The position numbers and the translations under genes are program-made. From positions 3,188 through 67,187 of the forward strand of contig CAYLSB010000019.1 of the NCBI GenBank assembly GCA_964386005.1: a stretch of DNA of 64,000 bases, written 5' to 3'. The notes under the pieces were generated by a model, which did no database searches, was not told the DNA's origin, and saw nothing but the letters and a program-made list of their open reading frames with translations. Positions 43,953 through 52,256 of this stretch are shown in pieces. Numbering within the stretch: the first letter of the stretch is position 1; each line of letters opens with the position of its first letter. Origin of the DNA: FEN-1350 sp964386005 (GTDB lineage Bacteria > Planctomycetota > Phycisphaerae > Sedimentisphaerales > Anaerohalosphaeraceae).

Positions 43953-45212
43953 ATGGTTCAGTTTACGTACAAAGGGTATGACAGCACCGGTCGGACGGTC
44001 GATGGTCTGGTCGATGCCGCCGATCGTCGGGCCGCCGTGGCGGAACTGACCCAGCGCGGTCATTTCGCGTCGGAACTGGTCGAAAAGATAAAAGGGGCCC
44101 CCTTGATCGAGACCCGCGCGGATGTTCCGGCCGCGGAAACCACTCCGGCCTGGTGGAAACTGGGTTCCGGTCGCATCACCGGCAAAGACATCGTGGCGGT
44201 CACCGCGCAAATCAGCGCGGCGCTTCGGGCGGGACTGCCGATTCTCAGCGCCATCGAAATTATCCAGGCCCAGCAGGTCAAACCCCCCATGCGGACGCTG
44301 CTGGGCGAACTGAGCAAGTCGGTCAGCACGGGCGAGTCGTTGTCGGAAGCGATGGCGCGACACCCGGATGTTTTCAGCAAGCTGTATGTCTCCATGATCA
44401 ACGTCGGCGAATCGGGCGGGATTCTCGATCAGACGATCATCCAGTTGTCCAAGTTGCTGGTGCGGGACGAGAAGATCAAGACCAACATGAAAAATGCGAT
44501 GGCCTATCCCCTGTTTGTGCTGCTCCTGGCGGTGGCATCTGTTGTCGTCGTATTAACCTGGGTGTTTCCAAAAATGATCGAGACGATCCAGGGTTCGGTG
44601 AAGTTGTTGCCGTGGCCGACGCGACTTCTGATGGGCCTGAGCGATTTTCTGATCGGCTACGGCTGGTTGTTGGCGATCGCGATTGGATTTGCGGTCTATG
44701 CATTTTCCGCGTGGAAACGAAGCGATGCCGGCCGACTCAAGCTGGATGAGATTCTGCTGAAGATCCCGATTCTCGGCGCGGTGTTGCGGGCGATCGCGGT
44801 TGGCCGATTTGCGCGAACGCTGGGGGCGCTGACCAAAAGCGGTATCAATATTTTGCCGGCCCTGGGTGTGGTGCGGGATACGCTGGGTAATGAGGTTCTC
44901 GGCCGCCAGATCGATCACGTATCCGAGAGAGTCAAAACCGGCGAGCCCGTGGCCAAACCGTTGTCCGAGTCGAAATTGTTTCCCCCGTTATTGGTACAGA
45001 TCGTTTCGATCGGAGAGCAGACCGGCAAGATCGACGAACTGCTGACGACCGCCGCGGATACCTTCGACGAAGAAGCCGACGCCGCGATTACCCGCTTCAT
45101 GGCGGTGTTTCCGGCGATGATGATCGCGATGCTGGCGGTGGTGATCGGATTCATCATCATGGCCACGCTGTTGCCGATTATGACCATGGACCTGGGCGGA
45201 ATCGGAGCCTGA
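43953..45212 (+). CDS. gspF: Type II secretion inner-membrane platform protein GspF
   Basis: 419 residues. A short N-terminal region is followed by two homologous GspF domains, each with the family pattern (AAL RAGLPILSAIE, GESGGILDQTI; TLTKSGINILPAL-like segment and GEQTGKIDELL). Three transmembrane helices sit between and after them (LFVLLLAVASVVVVLTWVFP, LAIAIGFAVYAF, MIAMLAVVIGFIIMATLLP). It anchors the GspE motor in the inner membrane. It is separated from gspE by 101 nt with a TATAAT at 43918-43923 but no -35, so a weak internal promoter is possible. Confidence 0.95.
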   Translation: MVQFTYKGYDSTGRTVDGLVDAADRRAAVAELTQRGHFASELVEKIKGAPLIETRADVPAAETTPAWWKLGSGRITGKDIVAVTAQISAALRAGLPILSAIEIIQAQQVKPPMRTLLGELSKSVSTGESLSEAMARHPDVFSKLYVSMINVGESGGILDQTIIQLSKLLVRDEKIKTNMKNAMAYPLFVLLLAVASVVVVLTWVFPKMIETIQGSVKLLPWPTRLLMGLSDFLIGYGWLLAIAIGFAVYAFSAWKRSDAGRLKLDEILLKIPILGAVLRAIAVGRFARTLGALTKSGINILPALGVVRDTLGNEVLGRQIDHVSERVKTGEPVAKPLSESKLFPPLLVQIVSIGEQTGKIDELLTTAADTFDEEADAAITRFMAVFPAMMIAMLAVVIGFIIMATLLPIMTMDLGGIGA

Positions 45213-45273
45213 TTGACCTATGAGGACCAAGAGGAGCATGGGAGCACAGATGCGATTGGAAAAGGACACAGAC

Positions 45274-45699
45274 ATGAGGCAAAACAAAAGACGAGCGGGA
45301 TTTACCTTCATTGAAATTCTGGTGGTCACGATCATCATCGGAATGCTGGCGGTGTTCATCGTGCCGAACATCGGCAAAAAGTTCGGCAAGGCCAAGCACA
45401 ATATCGCGCGGGGCAAGATGGCACGCGTGGAAAGCGCGCTGGAGGAATTTCGCATGGATTGCGGGCGATACCCGATGGACAATGAAGGCCTGGAGGCCCT
45501 GTTGGTGGCACCGGCGGACCTGGAAGGCAAATGGGATGGGGCCTATGCCAAGGAAAGCGAACTGATGGATCCCTGGGGGGCCCTATACATTTATGTGGCC
45601 GAAGGAACCGTCAATCCGGGTAGTTATGACCTGATCAGTCTGGGCGCCGATGGGCAGGAAGGCGGCGAGGGCGAGAATGCGGACATCGTCAACAATTGA
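45274..45699 (+). CDS. gspG: Major pseudopilin GspG
   Basis: 141 residues from ATG 45274, with AAGGA eight nt upstream; two in-frame ATG codons further upstream give longer leaders. The prepilin cleavage site is Gly9-Phe10 with Glu at position +5 (RRAGFTFIEILVV), followed by the hydrophobic helix and the GspG C-terminal domain (CGRYPMDNEGLEALL ... DPWGALYIYV ... YDLISLGADG) including the acidic calcium-site region. It polymerises into the pseudopilus that pushes substrates out. Confidence 0.95.
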   Translation: MRQNKRRAGFTFIEILVVTIIIGMLAVFIVPNIGKKFGKAKHNIARGKMARVESALEEFRMDCGRYPMDNEGLEALLVAPADLEGKWDGAYAKESELMDPWGALYIYVAEGTVNPGSYDLISLGADGQEGGEGENADIVNN

Positions 45700-46267
45700 A
45701 GTTTTCTCCGGCAGGTTTCGTCCGGGTTTCACCTTTGTCGAACTGCTGGTGGTGACGGTCTTGATCGCGATTTTGGCGGGTTCGTCGATTCACGGCACGG
45801 CGCGGACCTTTAAGAAAATGCGGGTCGAACGAGCGGCCCGTGAGATCCTGTTGTCGGCGCAGTTCGCGAGGATCCAGGCGATCGAGAGCCAGCGTTCCTG
45901 CCGGCTGGTTCTGGATAAAACCACGCGGAGTCTGATGATCCTGGCGACGATCCGCGAACGAACCAACGCGACGGTGCGCAATGCGTACGCGCGGCCGTAC
46001 CAGTTTGCCGAAGGAGTCGAATATGAGGTCATTGCCATTACCCCGACCCGGCCTCCGGAAGACCTCACGCAGGAAAGCGCTCTGGACACGACCATCACGT
46101 TTCGCTCGGATGGCAGCGCCGACGGCGCGGTGATCCAGATCGGCAACGGCACGACCCAGTATACGATCTATATCTCATCGGCCACGGGATCCGCCCGTGT
46201 GGAACAGGGTCCGGCCAATGAAAATACGCCCCTGATGGTGGCGGATTTGGACCAGAATCGTTTTTGA
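45677..46267 (+). CDS. gspH: Minor pseudopilin GspH
   Basis: 196 residues from ATG 45677, overlapping the end of gspG by 23 nt. The prepilin motif RPGFTFVELLVVT has a 17-residue leader with a Gly-Phe site and Glu +5. A small beta domain with conserved spacing (FRSDGSADGAVIQI) is typical of GspH/FimT. It sits at or near the tip of the pseudopilus. Confidence 0.88.
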   Translation: MRTSSTIEVFSGRFRPGFTFVELLVVTVLIAILAGSSIHGTARTFKKMRVERAAREILLSAQFARIQAIESQRSCRLVLDKTTRSLMILATIRERTNATVRNAYARPYQFAEGVEYEVIAITPTRPPEDLTQESALDTTITFRSDGSADGAVIQIGNGTTQYTIYISSATGSARVEQGPANENTPLMVADLDQNRF

Positions 46268-46277
46268 AATTCACGAT

Positions 46278-46796
46278 ATGAAATTCGAGATGAACATGAA
46301 ACGGGTCATGGAACAACGCGGAAAAGGATTTAGTCTGGTCGAGATGGTGGTCGCCTCGACGATCCTGAGCATGGTCGTCATCGCGGTGTGTACCCTGAGT
46401 ACCCGGAGTTTGTCGCGCGTGCGGCTCAACCGCGAACGGGAAATGGCCTGGGACCTGTTGGACCGGCAGTTGACGATGATCGACTATGTCGGTGTCGATA
46501 ACTTCCTCAACGCCGGGGTTCTGGAGGGAAAATTCAACGCCGTCAAGAACATGCCCGAATACACCTGGCAGATTCAGCTCAGTCCCCATGAGATTTCCGG
46601 CCTGATCCGGGTGTATATCGCCGTACAATGGGGTTCGGATCCCTACAAGCACCAGATCAGCGGGATGACGATTATGAGCGGTACCGCTCTGCAGGAAACG
46701 CCCGCCGAAGAACAGGGCACCGGGACCGGTCAAACGGCCGGGACCGGGACGACCGGCGGCGGGACGACACCCGGAGGAGCGACGGGAAGTCGATAA
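46278..46796 (+). CDS. gspI: Minor pseudopilin GspI-like
   Basis: 172 residues; the leader up to RGKGFSLVEMVVAST is 17 residues from ATG 46278, or 11 from ATG 46296. Prepilin cleavage at Gly-Phe with Glu +5. The middle contains a short GspI-like domain (WQIQLSPHEISGLIRVYIAVQW). The last 30 residues are a low-complexity Gly/Thr tail, a feature also seen in GspK below. Assigned by position between H and J and by size. Confidence 0.8.
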   Translation: MKFEMNMKRVMEQRGKGFSLVEMVVASTILSMVVIAVCTLSTRSLSRVRLNREREMAWDLLDRQLTMIDYVGVDNFLNAGVLEGKFNAVKNMPEYTWQIQLSPHEISGLIRVYIAVQWGSDPYKHQISGMTIMSGTALQETPAEEQGTGTGQTAGTGTTGGGTTPGGATGSR

Positions 46797-46823
46797 TAAG
46801 GATATTAAGAAGTTATAATAGAC

Positions 46824-47558
46824 ATGAAGAGATTTCGAGGAAAATCCGTTCGAGGTTTTACCCTGCTGGAGATGGTGGTGTCTTCGGGCATCGGGGCGTT
46901 TATCGCGGTGGTCGCCATCGGTACCCTGCGTTCGGTCATGCAGGGACGGCAGACCATCGAGGCCCATGCCGCGGTGTGCGAGGAGATCCGCTACGCGGCT
47001 GAACGAATCCGGATCGACATGGCGAATTTCTATCGCGACAACTCGATCGACAACGTTAAACTGGTCGGAACCCTTGAGGATTCTCCCTCCGGCCCGATTC
47101 CCTCGCTGACGGTACGGGTGGTTTCGGGCAGTTGCGCGCGTTACGGACAACCCGAAAGCGACGTTTATGAAGTGCAATACTTTCTGATGGAGCAGGAGGG
47201 TAAGAAGTACCTGATGCGGCGATTTTGTCCGGTCGTCAGTCTCACCCAAGAGGAAGTGTACTTCGAAGAGCCCGGCGGAATTCTGTATGCCATGGCCGAG
47301 AATATCGTCACCTTCACCGTTCAATACTTTGACGGTTATGCCTGGCTGGACCAGTGGCCCCAGGAGCAGCAGTCGCTTCCGGAAATGATCCAGATGTTGC
47401 TGGTGGCCCGGCTCCCCAATGATGAAGAAGTCAAGCAGCCGATCGCCAAGACCCTTACGGTTACGTTTCCGAGAGTATCGTCCAATCTCAAGGCCCAGTT
47501 AACCGACGAGGCCGCAACCGATTTCGAGGATGTCAATGCCTATTCCATTGAACAATAA
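46824..47558 (+). CDS. gspJ: Minor pseudopilin GspJ-like
   Basis: 244 residues. Prepilin motif SVRGFTLLEMVVSS with Gly11-Phe12 cleavage. A longer pseudopilin with a beta-rich globular domain (VYEVQYFLMEQEGKKYLMRR, ITFTVQYFDGYAWLDQW-like strands), matching GspJ in length and order. It should join GspI and GspK at the pseudopilus tip. Its 3' end overlaps gspK by 23-29 nt. Confidence 0.82.
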   Translation: MKRFRGKSVRGFTLLEMVVSSGIGAFIAVVAIGTLRSVMQGRQTIEAHAAVCEEIRYAAERIRIDMANFYRDNSIDNVKLVGTLEDSPSGPIPSLTVRVVSGSCARYGQPESDVYEVQYFLMEQEGKKYLMRRFCPVVSLTQEEVYFEEPGGILYAMAENIVTFTVQYFDGYAWLDQWPQEQQSLPEMIQMLLVARLPNDEEVKQPIAKTLTVTFPRVSSNLKAQLTDEAATDFEDVNAYSIEQ

Positions 47559-49410
47559 GAAACCCACTCGTCGGATTTCAGCGAGACGGGCGCGTTCCAC
47601 GGAACGGGCCGTTGTCCGGGGCGGCCTGATCCTGATCGGCGTATTGTGGGTGATGGTCCTGCTGGACATGCTGGTGTTCGTGATCGACCGGACGGGTCGG
47701 CTGGACGGCCGGGTCAGTTTGTCGATGGAAGAAAAACTCCGGGGAAAGTGGGCGTGCCGGGCCGGGCTGGAGACCGCGATCGGGTTGTTGCTGGAAGACG
47801 AGAAAGACAGCGATAGTTTGTACGATATATGGGCTCTCAGCACTCCGGATGCGAACAATGTTCCGTTGGAGGATTGCCTGTTCACGGTCAAGGTGATCGA
47901 TGAGGCGGGAAAACTCAACATCAACACCGCCACGAAGGAACAATTACTCGAGCTTCCGGGAATGACCGAGGAGATCGCCGACAGCATCCTCGACTGGAAA
48001 GACAGCGACGAGGAGATTCGTTCCTATGGCGCCGAGAGCGCGTATTATCTGAATCTGCCGTATCCCTATCAGGCACGGAACTCCCAATTCCGAACGATTC
48101 GCGAACTGCTGTTGGTCAAGGGCGTCACTCCGCAATTGTTATATGGTTTGGGACGGATTGCGGAAACGACTTCGGAATACAACGCCGGATGGATACACTA
48201 CCTGACGTGCTATTCGTATGACAACAACAATGATGCGGAGGGAAATACCCGGATCAATATCAATTCGGCCAGCGCCGGCGACATGCAGCAGCAGCTTTCA
48301 ATCACCGCCGGCCAGGCACAGTGGATCGTACAGAATCGTTCGTATCGCAGTTTGGCGGATCTGCTGGACAAGGCGGCGTCGAATAGCACGACGCAGGGAA
48401 GTTCAACCCCCGGCGGAACCGGTCAGCGAAACAGTAGCGGACAAAACACCCCTGGGGGGAGTTCGACCGGTGGACAAGGAACTACAGGTCAAAGCGGATC
48501 TCGTAGCGGAGGCGCCCCGGGTACGGGCCAAACGGGCGGCGGACGGTCGTCGCTGGATTCATTTGGTTTCATCCGGCCGTTTACGGGGATGACTCCGTTT
48601 TTGAGTCTGGTCGCGGCACAAGGGGGCGGTGGCGGTGGACGCGGCGGTTCAAGCAGCGGCAGCCAGGGAGGGGGACGCGGCGGAAGTCAAGGCGGCGGAT
48701 CCAGTGGTGGACCCGGTGGTGGACGCGGCGGATTCGGGGGGGGGCAAGGCGGAGGCCAGGGAGGTGGTCGCGGAGGTTTTGGTGGAGGGCAAGGAGGCGG
48801 ACCCGGGGGCGGACAAAGTGGTGGGAATCGACCGGGTGGCGGCGGACCGGGTGGAGGTCAAGGCGGCGGGCCCGGCGGTGGCCGGGGTGAGGGTCGAGGG
48901 GGTCAAGGCGGGGGGCCGGGCGGTGGCAATAGACCCGGCGGCGGCATGCCCGGCGCAACGGGAGGCGTCGCAGGAGGCGTCGCGGGCGGAGGCGCTCAAG
49001 CCGCTCAGGCCGAACCGCTGGACCTGGAAACGTTCTATAAAATTGCCGACAAGATCACGACCACATCGAGGACGCGGATTCGCGGACGGGTGAACATCAA
49101 TACGGCATCCTTGTCCGTTCTGACGGCGCTTTTGGAAGGTCGCCAGGAAGTGGCGGAAGATATTATTGCCCATCGAGAAAGTCTGATGGATGGGATCGTG
49201 AGCATCGCGGATTTGAAAGACATTTCGTCCATCGACCTGGATCTGGCAAAAAAGTTTATCGACTATGTTACCACGCGGTCGAGCGTCTATACCATACAGG
49301 TAAAGGCAATGGCGACGACAACCGGCGCCACCTATGAGACCCTGGCGGTCGTGGATCGGGCCAGAACCCCGGCACAGGTATTATATTATCGTGAAGGAGC
49401 GGGCCTTTGA
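47536..49410 (+). CDS. gspK: Minor pseudopilin GspK with a long Gly-rich insertion
   Basis: 624 residues from ATG 47536, six nt after GAGG (ATG 47530 lies inside that site). A basic leader and hydrophobic helix (GLILIGVLWVMVLLDMLVF) start the chain; the T2SK domain has the helix-hairpin-helix GKLNINTATKEQLLELPGM and DWKDSDEE. Residues about 285-490 are low complexity, mostly Gly with Gln, Ser, Arg and Pro (48400-49000). A second helix-hairpin-helix half follows (GRVNINTASLSVLTALLEG). GspK is usually about 300-350 residues, so the insert nearly doubles it. It caps the pseudopilus tip. The TTGA at the end starts gspL. Confidence 0.9.
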   Translation: MPIPLNNKKPTRRISARRARSTERAVVRGGLILIGVLWVMVLLDMLVFVIDRTGRLDGRVSLSMEEKLRGKWACRAGLETAIGLLLEDEKDSDSLYDIWALSTPDANNVPLEDCLFTVKVIDEAGKLNINTATKEQLLELPGMTEEIADSILDWKDSDEEIRSYGAESAYYLNLPYPYQARNSQFRTIRELLLVKGVTPQLLYGLGRIAETTSEYNAGWIHYLTCYSYDNNNDAEGNTRININSASAGDMQQQLSITAGQAQWIVQNRSYRSLADLLDKAASNSTTQGSSTPGGTGQRNSSGQNTPGGSSTGGQGTTGQSGSRSGGAPGTGQTGGGRSSLDSFGFIRPFTGMTPFLSLVAAQGGGGGGRGGSSSGSQGGGRGGSQGGGSSGGPGGGRGGFGGGQGGGQGGGRGGFGGGQGGGPGGGQSGGNRPGGGGPGGGQGGGPGGGRGEGRGGQGGGPGGGNRPGGGMPGATGGVAGGVAGGGAQAAQAEPLDLETFYKIADKITTTSRTRIRGRVNINTASLSVLTALLEGRQEVAEDIIAHRESLMDGIVSIADLKDISSIDLDLAKKFIDYVTTRSSVYTIQVKAMATTTGATYETLAVVDRARTPAQVLYYREGAGL

Positions 49411-50828
49411 AGGCAAGAAGTCCATTGAAAGCGGAGTATGCGATCGGCGTATCGGGTCTTGGCACGGCGGCCGAGCCGTATCGTGGCGTCGTGATCTGTC
49501 GGCAAGGCGATCATGTGGAAGTCGCGGTGCGACGGATGGCCGAACCCGGCGTCGGCTCGCTGTCGGAACTGGTTGCGGACTTGACAGACAAAGCGCAAGC
49601 CGCCGGCAAGACCAACGATCCGCAAGCGACCGTCGCCGGGGCGTATGTCGTTCCCGGATCTTCGCTGGCGCTGTATCGATTGGAAATTCCCGCGGTTAAG
49701 GGCGCTCATCTGGCATCCGTCATTCGGATGCAGATTGAGGCCAAGCTTCCCCTGGCATCCGATCAAATGCGACTGGCGTGGCGGGGGAACGGATCCGTAA
49801 CGGGTAGCTCGCGAATCTGTACGGTTATCGCGGGCCGGGCCAGCCGTTACGACGATTATCTGGGAATGGCGCGGAAAGCCGGCTTGAATCGTGCGGTACC
49901 GGATTGGGAAGCGATCGCCCGTGCCTGGGGTTTGCTGGGCGATGGCGACGGTCGGGATCTGTTGCTGGTCGTTCGCAAGGTCAATTCGCAGGTTCTGCTG
50001 GTTGAAAACGGGCGTTTAATCGACGCGGTGAGTCTGGATGTGGGAGGCGGCGACTTCGCGGCCGGAAAGGGCGGCGAGCGATTGGAGCTGTTTTCGCATG
50101 ATCTGTGGAACACGCTGGGGCGATTCGATTCAGCGGATAAGCCGGAAATTCGGATCATGACCCGGGAAAACGCCGCGGCGATCGAGGAATACCTGAAGCC
50201 GTACGGCATTACAGCGCGACCGGCGCAGGCGAACATCGCGGCGGTTGCCGGAGTCGCCGATGCCGGGGAAGATCCGCAGGAGTATCTGGAGGCGGTCGGG
50301 GGGGCGATCCTGGCATTGGAATCGCCGGATCAATTGCTGGATCTGCTGGCCCATCATCCGGACTTACGGCCGAAGAAAAAACGGATCGTTACCCTGTCCA
50401 CGGCGGCGGCGCTGGCGGCGGTGGTTTTGGCGCTGATCGTCTTCCTGCTTGTGTCTCGCTATCTGGATCAATCCGCGGCGGAAAAACTGCAGAATGACAC
50501 GATCGCGCAACTTGTGAAAGTACAGGACCTTCGAAAGGCGATCGTCGCGGAACGACCGGACATGCTGGACTTGCTCACCAAAATCAACGAATCGCTGCAG
50601 GAAGGGATGCTTCTGGAGAATTTCAGTTTTCAGAAGGGAAAACCGGTCAGCATCGCCAGTTCGGCGGCCAGTTACGACCAGTTGATCAAATTTCAGAAAA
50701 CCTTCGAATCCAAATCTGGAATTTCCAATGTCAAAGTCCTCGATCCGACGCTGGACGATCGGAGGGGGAGATACAATTTCAAGATGACGTTTGAGTACAT
50801 GAACTTTAATAAGGCCGGCAAGCGATGA
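49407..50828 (+). CDS. gspL: Type II secretion GspL (PilM-PilN-like fusion)
   Basis: 473 residues from TTG 49407 (AAGGAG nine nt upstream; TTGA overlap with gspK). Residues 1 to about 320 form an actin-like cytoplasmic domain, although the ATP site looks weak. One transmembrane helix (about 333-355, LAAVVLALIVFLLVSRYL) leads to a PilN-like ferredoxin-fold periplasmic domain. GspL couples the GspE ATPase to GspM and the pseudopilus across the inner membrane. Confidence 0.88.
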   Translation: MKARSPLKAEYAIGVSGLGTAAEPYRGVVICRQGDHVEVAVRRMAEPGVGSLSELVADLTDKAQAAGKTNDPQATVAGAYVVPGSSLALYRLEIPAVKGAHLASVIRMQIEAKLPLASDQMRLAWRGNGSVTGSSRICTVIAGRASRYDDYLGMARKAGLNRAVPDWEAIARAWGLLGDGDGRDLLLVVRKVNSQVLLVENGRLIDAVSLDVGGGDFAAGKGGERLELFSHDLWNTLGRFDSADKPEIRIMTRENAAAIEEYLKPYGITARPAQANIAAVAGVADAGEDPQEYLEAVGGAILALESPDQLLDLLAHHPDLRPKKKRIVTLSTAAALAAVVLALIVFLLVSRYLDQSAAEKLQNDTIAQLVKVQDLRKAIVAERPDMLDLLTKINESLQEGMLLENFSFQKGKPVSIASSAASYDQLIKFQKTFESKSGISNVKVLDPTLDDRRGRYNFKMTFEYMNFNKAGKR

Positions 50829-51358
50829 TGAAAGCGATGAATGAACGAGATCTTCGGGCGATCAAGATCGGGGCCGTGGGCGCGGTGGCGATCGTGGCCT
50901 ATCTGCTGGCCGGTCCCTGGCTGAACCGATGGCAGATCGTCCGGGCCGAGAAGGAATTGGCGTTGCAGAAGTTGAACCGCGTGGCGGTCGATAGCGCCGG
51001 CGCTCTTCCGGCGGAACAGTTGAAGCTGATCTCGGCGGTACCCAAACTGGAAATGCCCGCGGATGAGAAAACACAGGGCGACCGATTTCGCGAGACGTTC
51101 AATCAGCAATTGCAGAAGGCCGGGATCAAACCCAAGAGCATGCAGTACCTGGCCGCCAAGAAACAGGCGTTGGGCGGGTATCGGACCCTGCGGCTCCAAT
51201 GCCGGGCGCGGTGCGAGACCAACCAGGTTCTGACCCTTCTGGAGTCGCTCAACGAAAATCCGTATTTTGTGGGCGTCGAGGGACTGGAAATGAAACCCGA
51301 CGCCCGTAACCGAAATGAAGTGGATCTGACCCTTACGGTATCGACGTTTTCCAAGTGA
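50825..51358 (+). CDS. gspM: Type II secretion GspM-like protein
   Basis: 177 residues, ATGA overlap with gspL. One N-terminal transmembrane helix (IGAVGAVAIVAYLLAGPWL) precedes a helical stretch and a PilO/GspM-type fold (LQCRARCETNQVLTLLESLNE ... DLTLTVSTFS). It partners GspL in the inner-membrane platform. Sequence similarity alone is weak; position and topology carry the call. Confidence 0.8.
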   Translation: MMKAMNERDLRAIKIGAVGAVAIVAYLLAGPWLNRWQIVRAEKELALQKLNRVAVDSAGALPAEQLKLISAVPKLEMPADEKTQGDRFRETFNQQLQKAGIKPKSMQYLAAKKQALGGYRTLRLQCRARCETNQVLTLLESLNENPYFVGVEGLEMKPDARNRNEVDLTLTVSTFSK

Positions 51359-51367
51359 GGTGACGGT

Positions 51368-52111
51368 ATGAAAGAGATGATGATGAGTTGGGTACAAAAG
51401 ATTCCGGCCGGGGGGCTGGGGCGTTTGCTGTGGATCGCCGCGGCCGTGTTGGTGCTGGCGACGGGGGGCAAGGCGATGCACTATGCGGCGACGACATGGT
51501 CGCTTCCGACGAAGATCGAAGAGACGGTCAAGAAAAACCAGTTGGATGACGAGACTGTGAAAAAGCTGTTGTCCCAGGGCAAAGAAAAAGTCCAGGGACT
51601 GCGGAAAAAAAGTTTGTTCGCGCCCGCGGCGGCCAAACCCAATCCGCCGGTGTGCGTGGGCATTTTCGGACCGATGGCCATCATCGGCGACCGGGGGTAT
51701 CTTGTGGGCGAAAGCGTCAATGGCGCCAAGATACTTCGGATTAATCCGGCCGATGTGGTCATCGAATGGGAAGGCAAGGAGATGACGCTGATTCCGTTTT
51801 CGGTGGAGAATGCCTCGCAGCAACAGGGATCCCGGGATCAGAATCGGAATCAGCCGCCGCAGGGACCCGGACAGCCCCAACCGGTATCGGCGCCAACGGT
51901 TCGCGTGGAAGGCGGAGAAGGACGTCCCTCGTTTGGCGGGCCGCCCACGGAACGGATGCGATTTGAACCGACGCCGGAGATGCGCCAGCGGATGGAAGAG
52001 ATGCGAGGCCGATTTGAGAATGCCACACCCGAAGAACGGGAGCGGATGCGACAGGAATTTCGACAGAACCGCGGCGATATGGGAATGGGGCCGGGGATGA
52101 GGGGCGGATAA
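51368..52111 (+). CDS. gspC: GspC-like inner-membrane protein with charged C-terminal tail
   Basis: 247 residues, 9 nt after gspM with GAGGTGACGGT as ribosome site. One N-terminal transmembrane helix is followed by a helical linker and a short HR-like domain (GPMAIIGDRGYLVGESVNG ... DVVIEWEGKEMTLIPF), the part of GspC that touches the secretin. There is no PDZ or coiled-coil domain. Instead, the last 95 residues are Gln/Pro/Gly and then Arg/Glu/Met rich (MRQRMEEMRGRFENATPEE). It would link the inner-membrane platform to the secretin encoded next. Confidence 0.72.
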   Translation: MKEMMMSWVQKIPAGGLGRLLWIAAAVLVLATGGKAMHYAATTWSLPTKIEETVKKNQLDDETVKKLLSQGKEKVQGLRKKSLFAPAAAKPNPPVCVGIFGPMAIIGDRGYLVGESVNGAKILRINPADVVIEWEGKEMTLIPFSVENASQQQGSRDQNRNQPPQGPGQPQPVSAPTVRVEGGEGRPSFGGPPTERMRFEPTPEMRQRMEEMRGRFENATPEERERMRQEFRQNRGDMGMGPGMRGG

Positions 52112-52256
52112 TCGGGTGCGCCATTTTCGACGTTCATTTTCCATCCGAACAGCGACAAAAGAGAGATCTGGATCAATTAAAACTTGATATCAGGCAGACG
52201 GGATATAACGAAAGACGGACAATGCTGCAACGATTTTTGTCATAGGAGATACGAAG

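Noticed and set aside
48400..49000. Gly-rich repeat tract considered as a CRISPR or minisatellite
   Set aside because: It is in frame inside gspK with irregular units; no spacers or regular repeat length.
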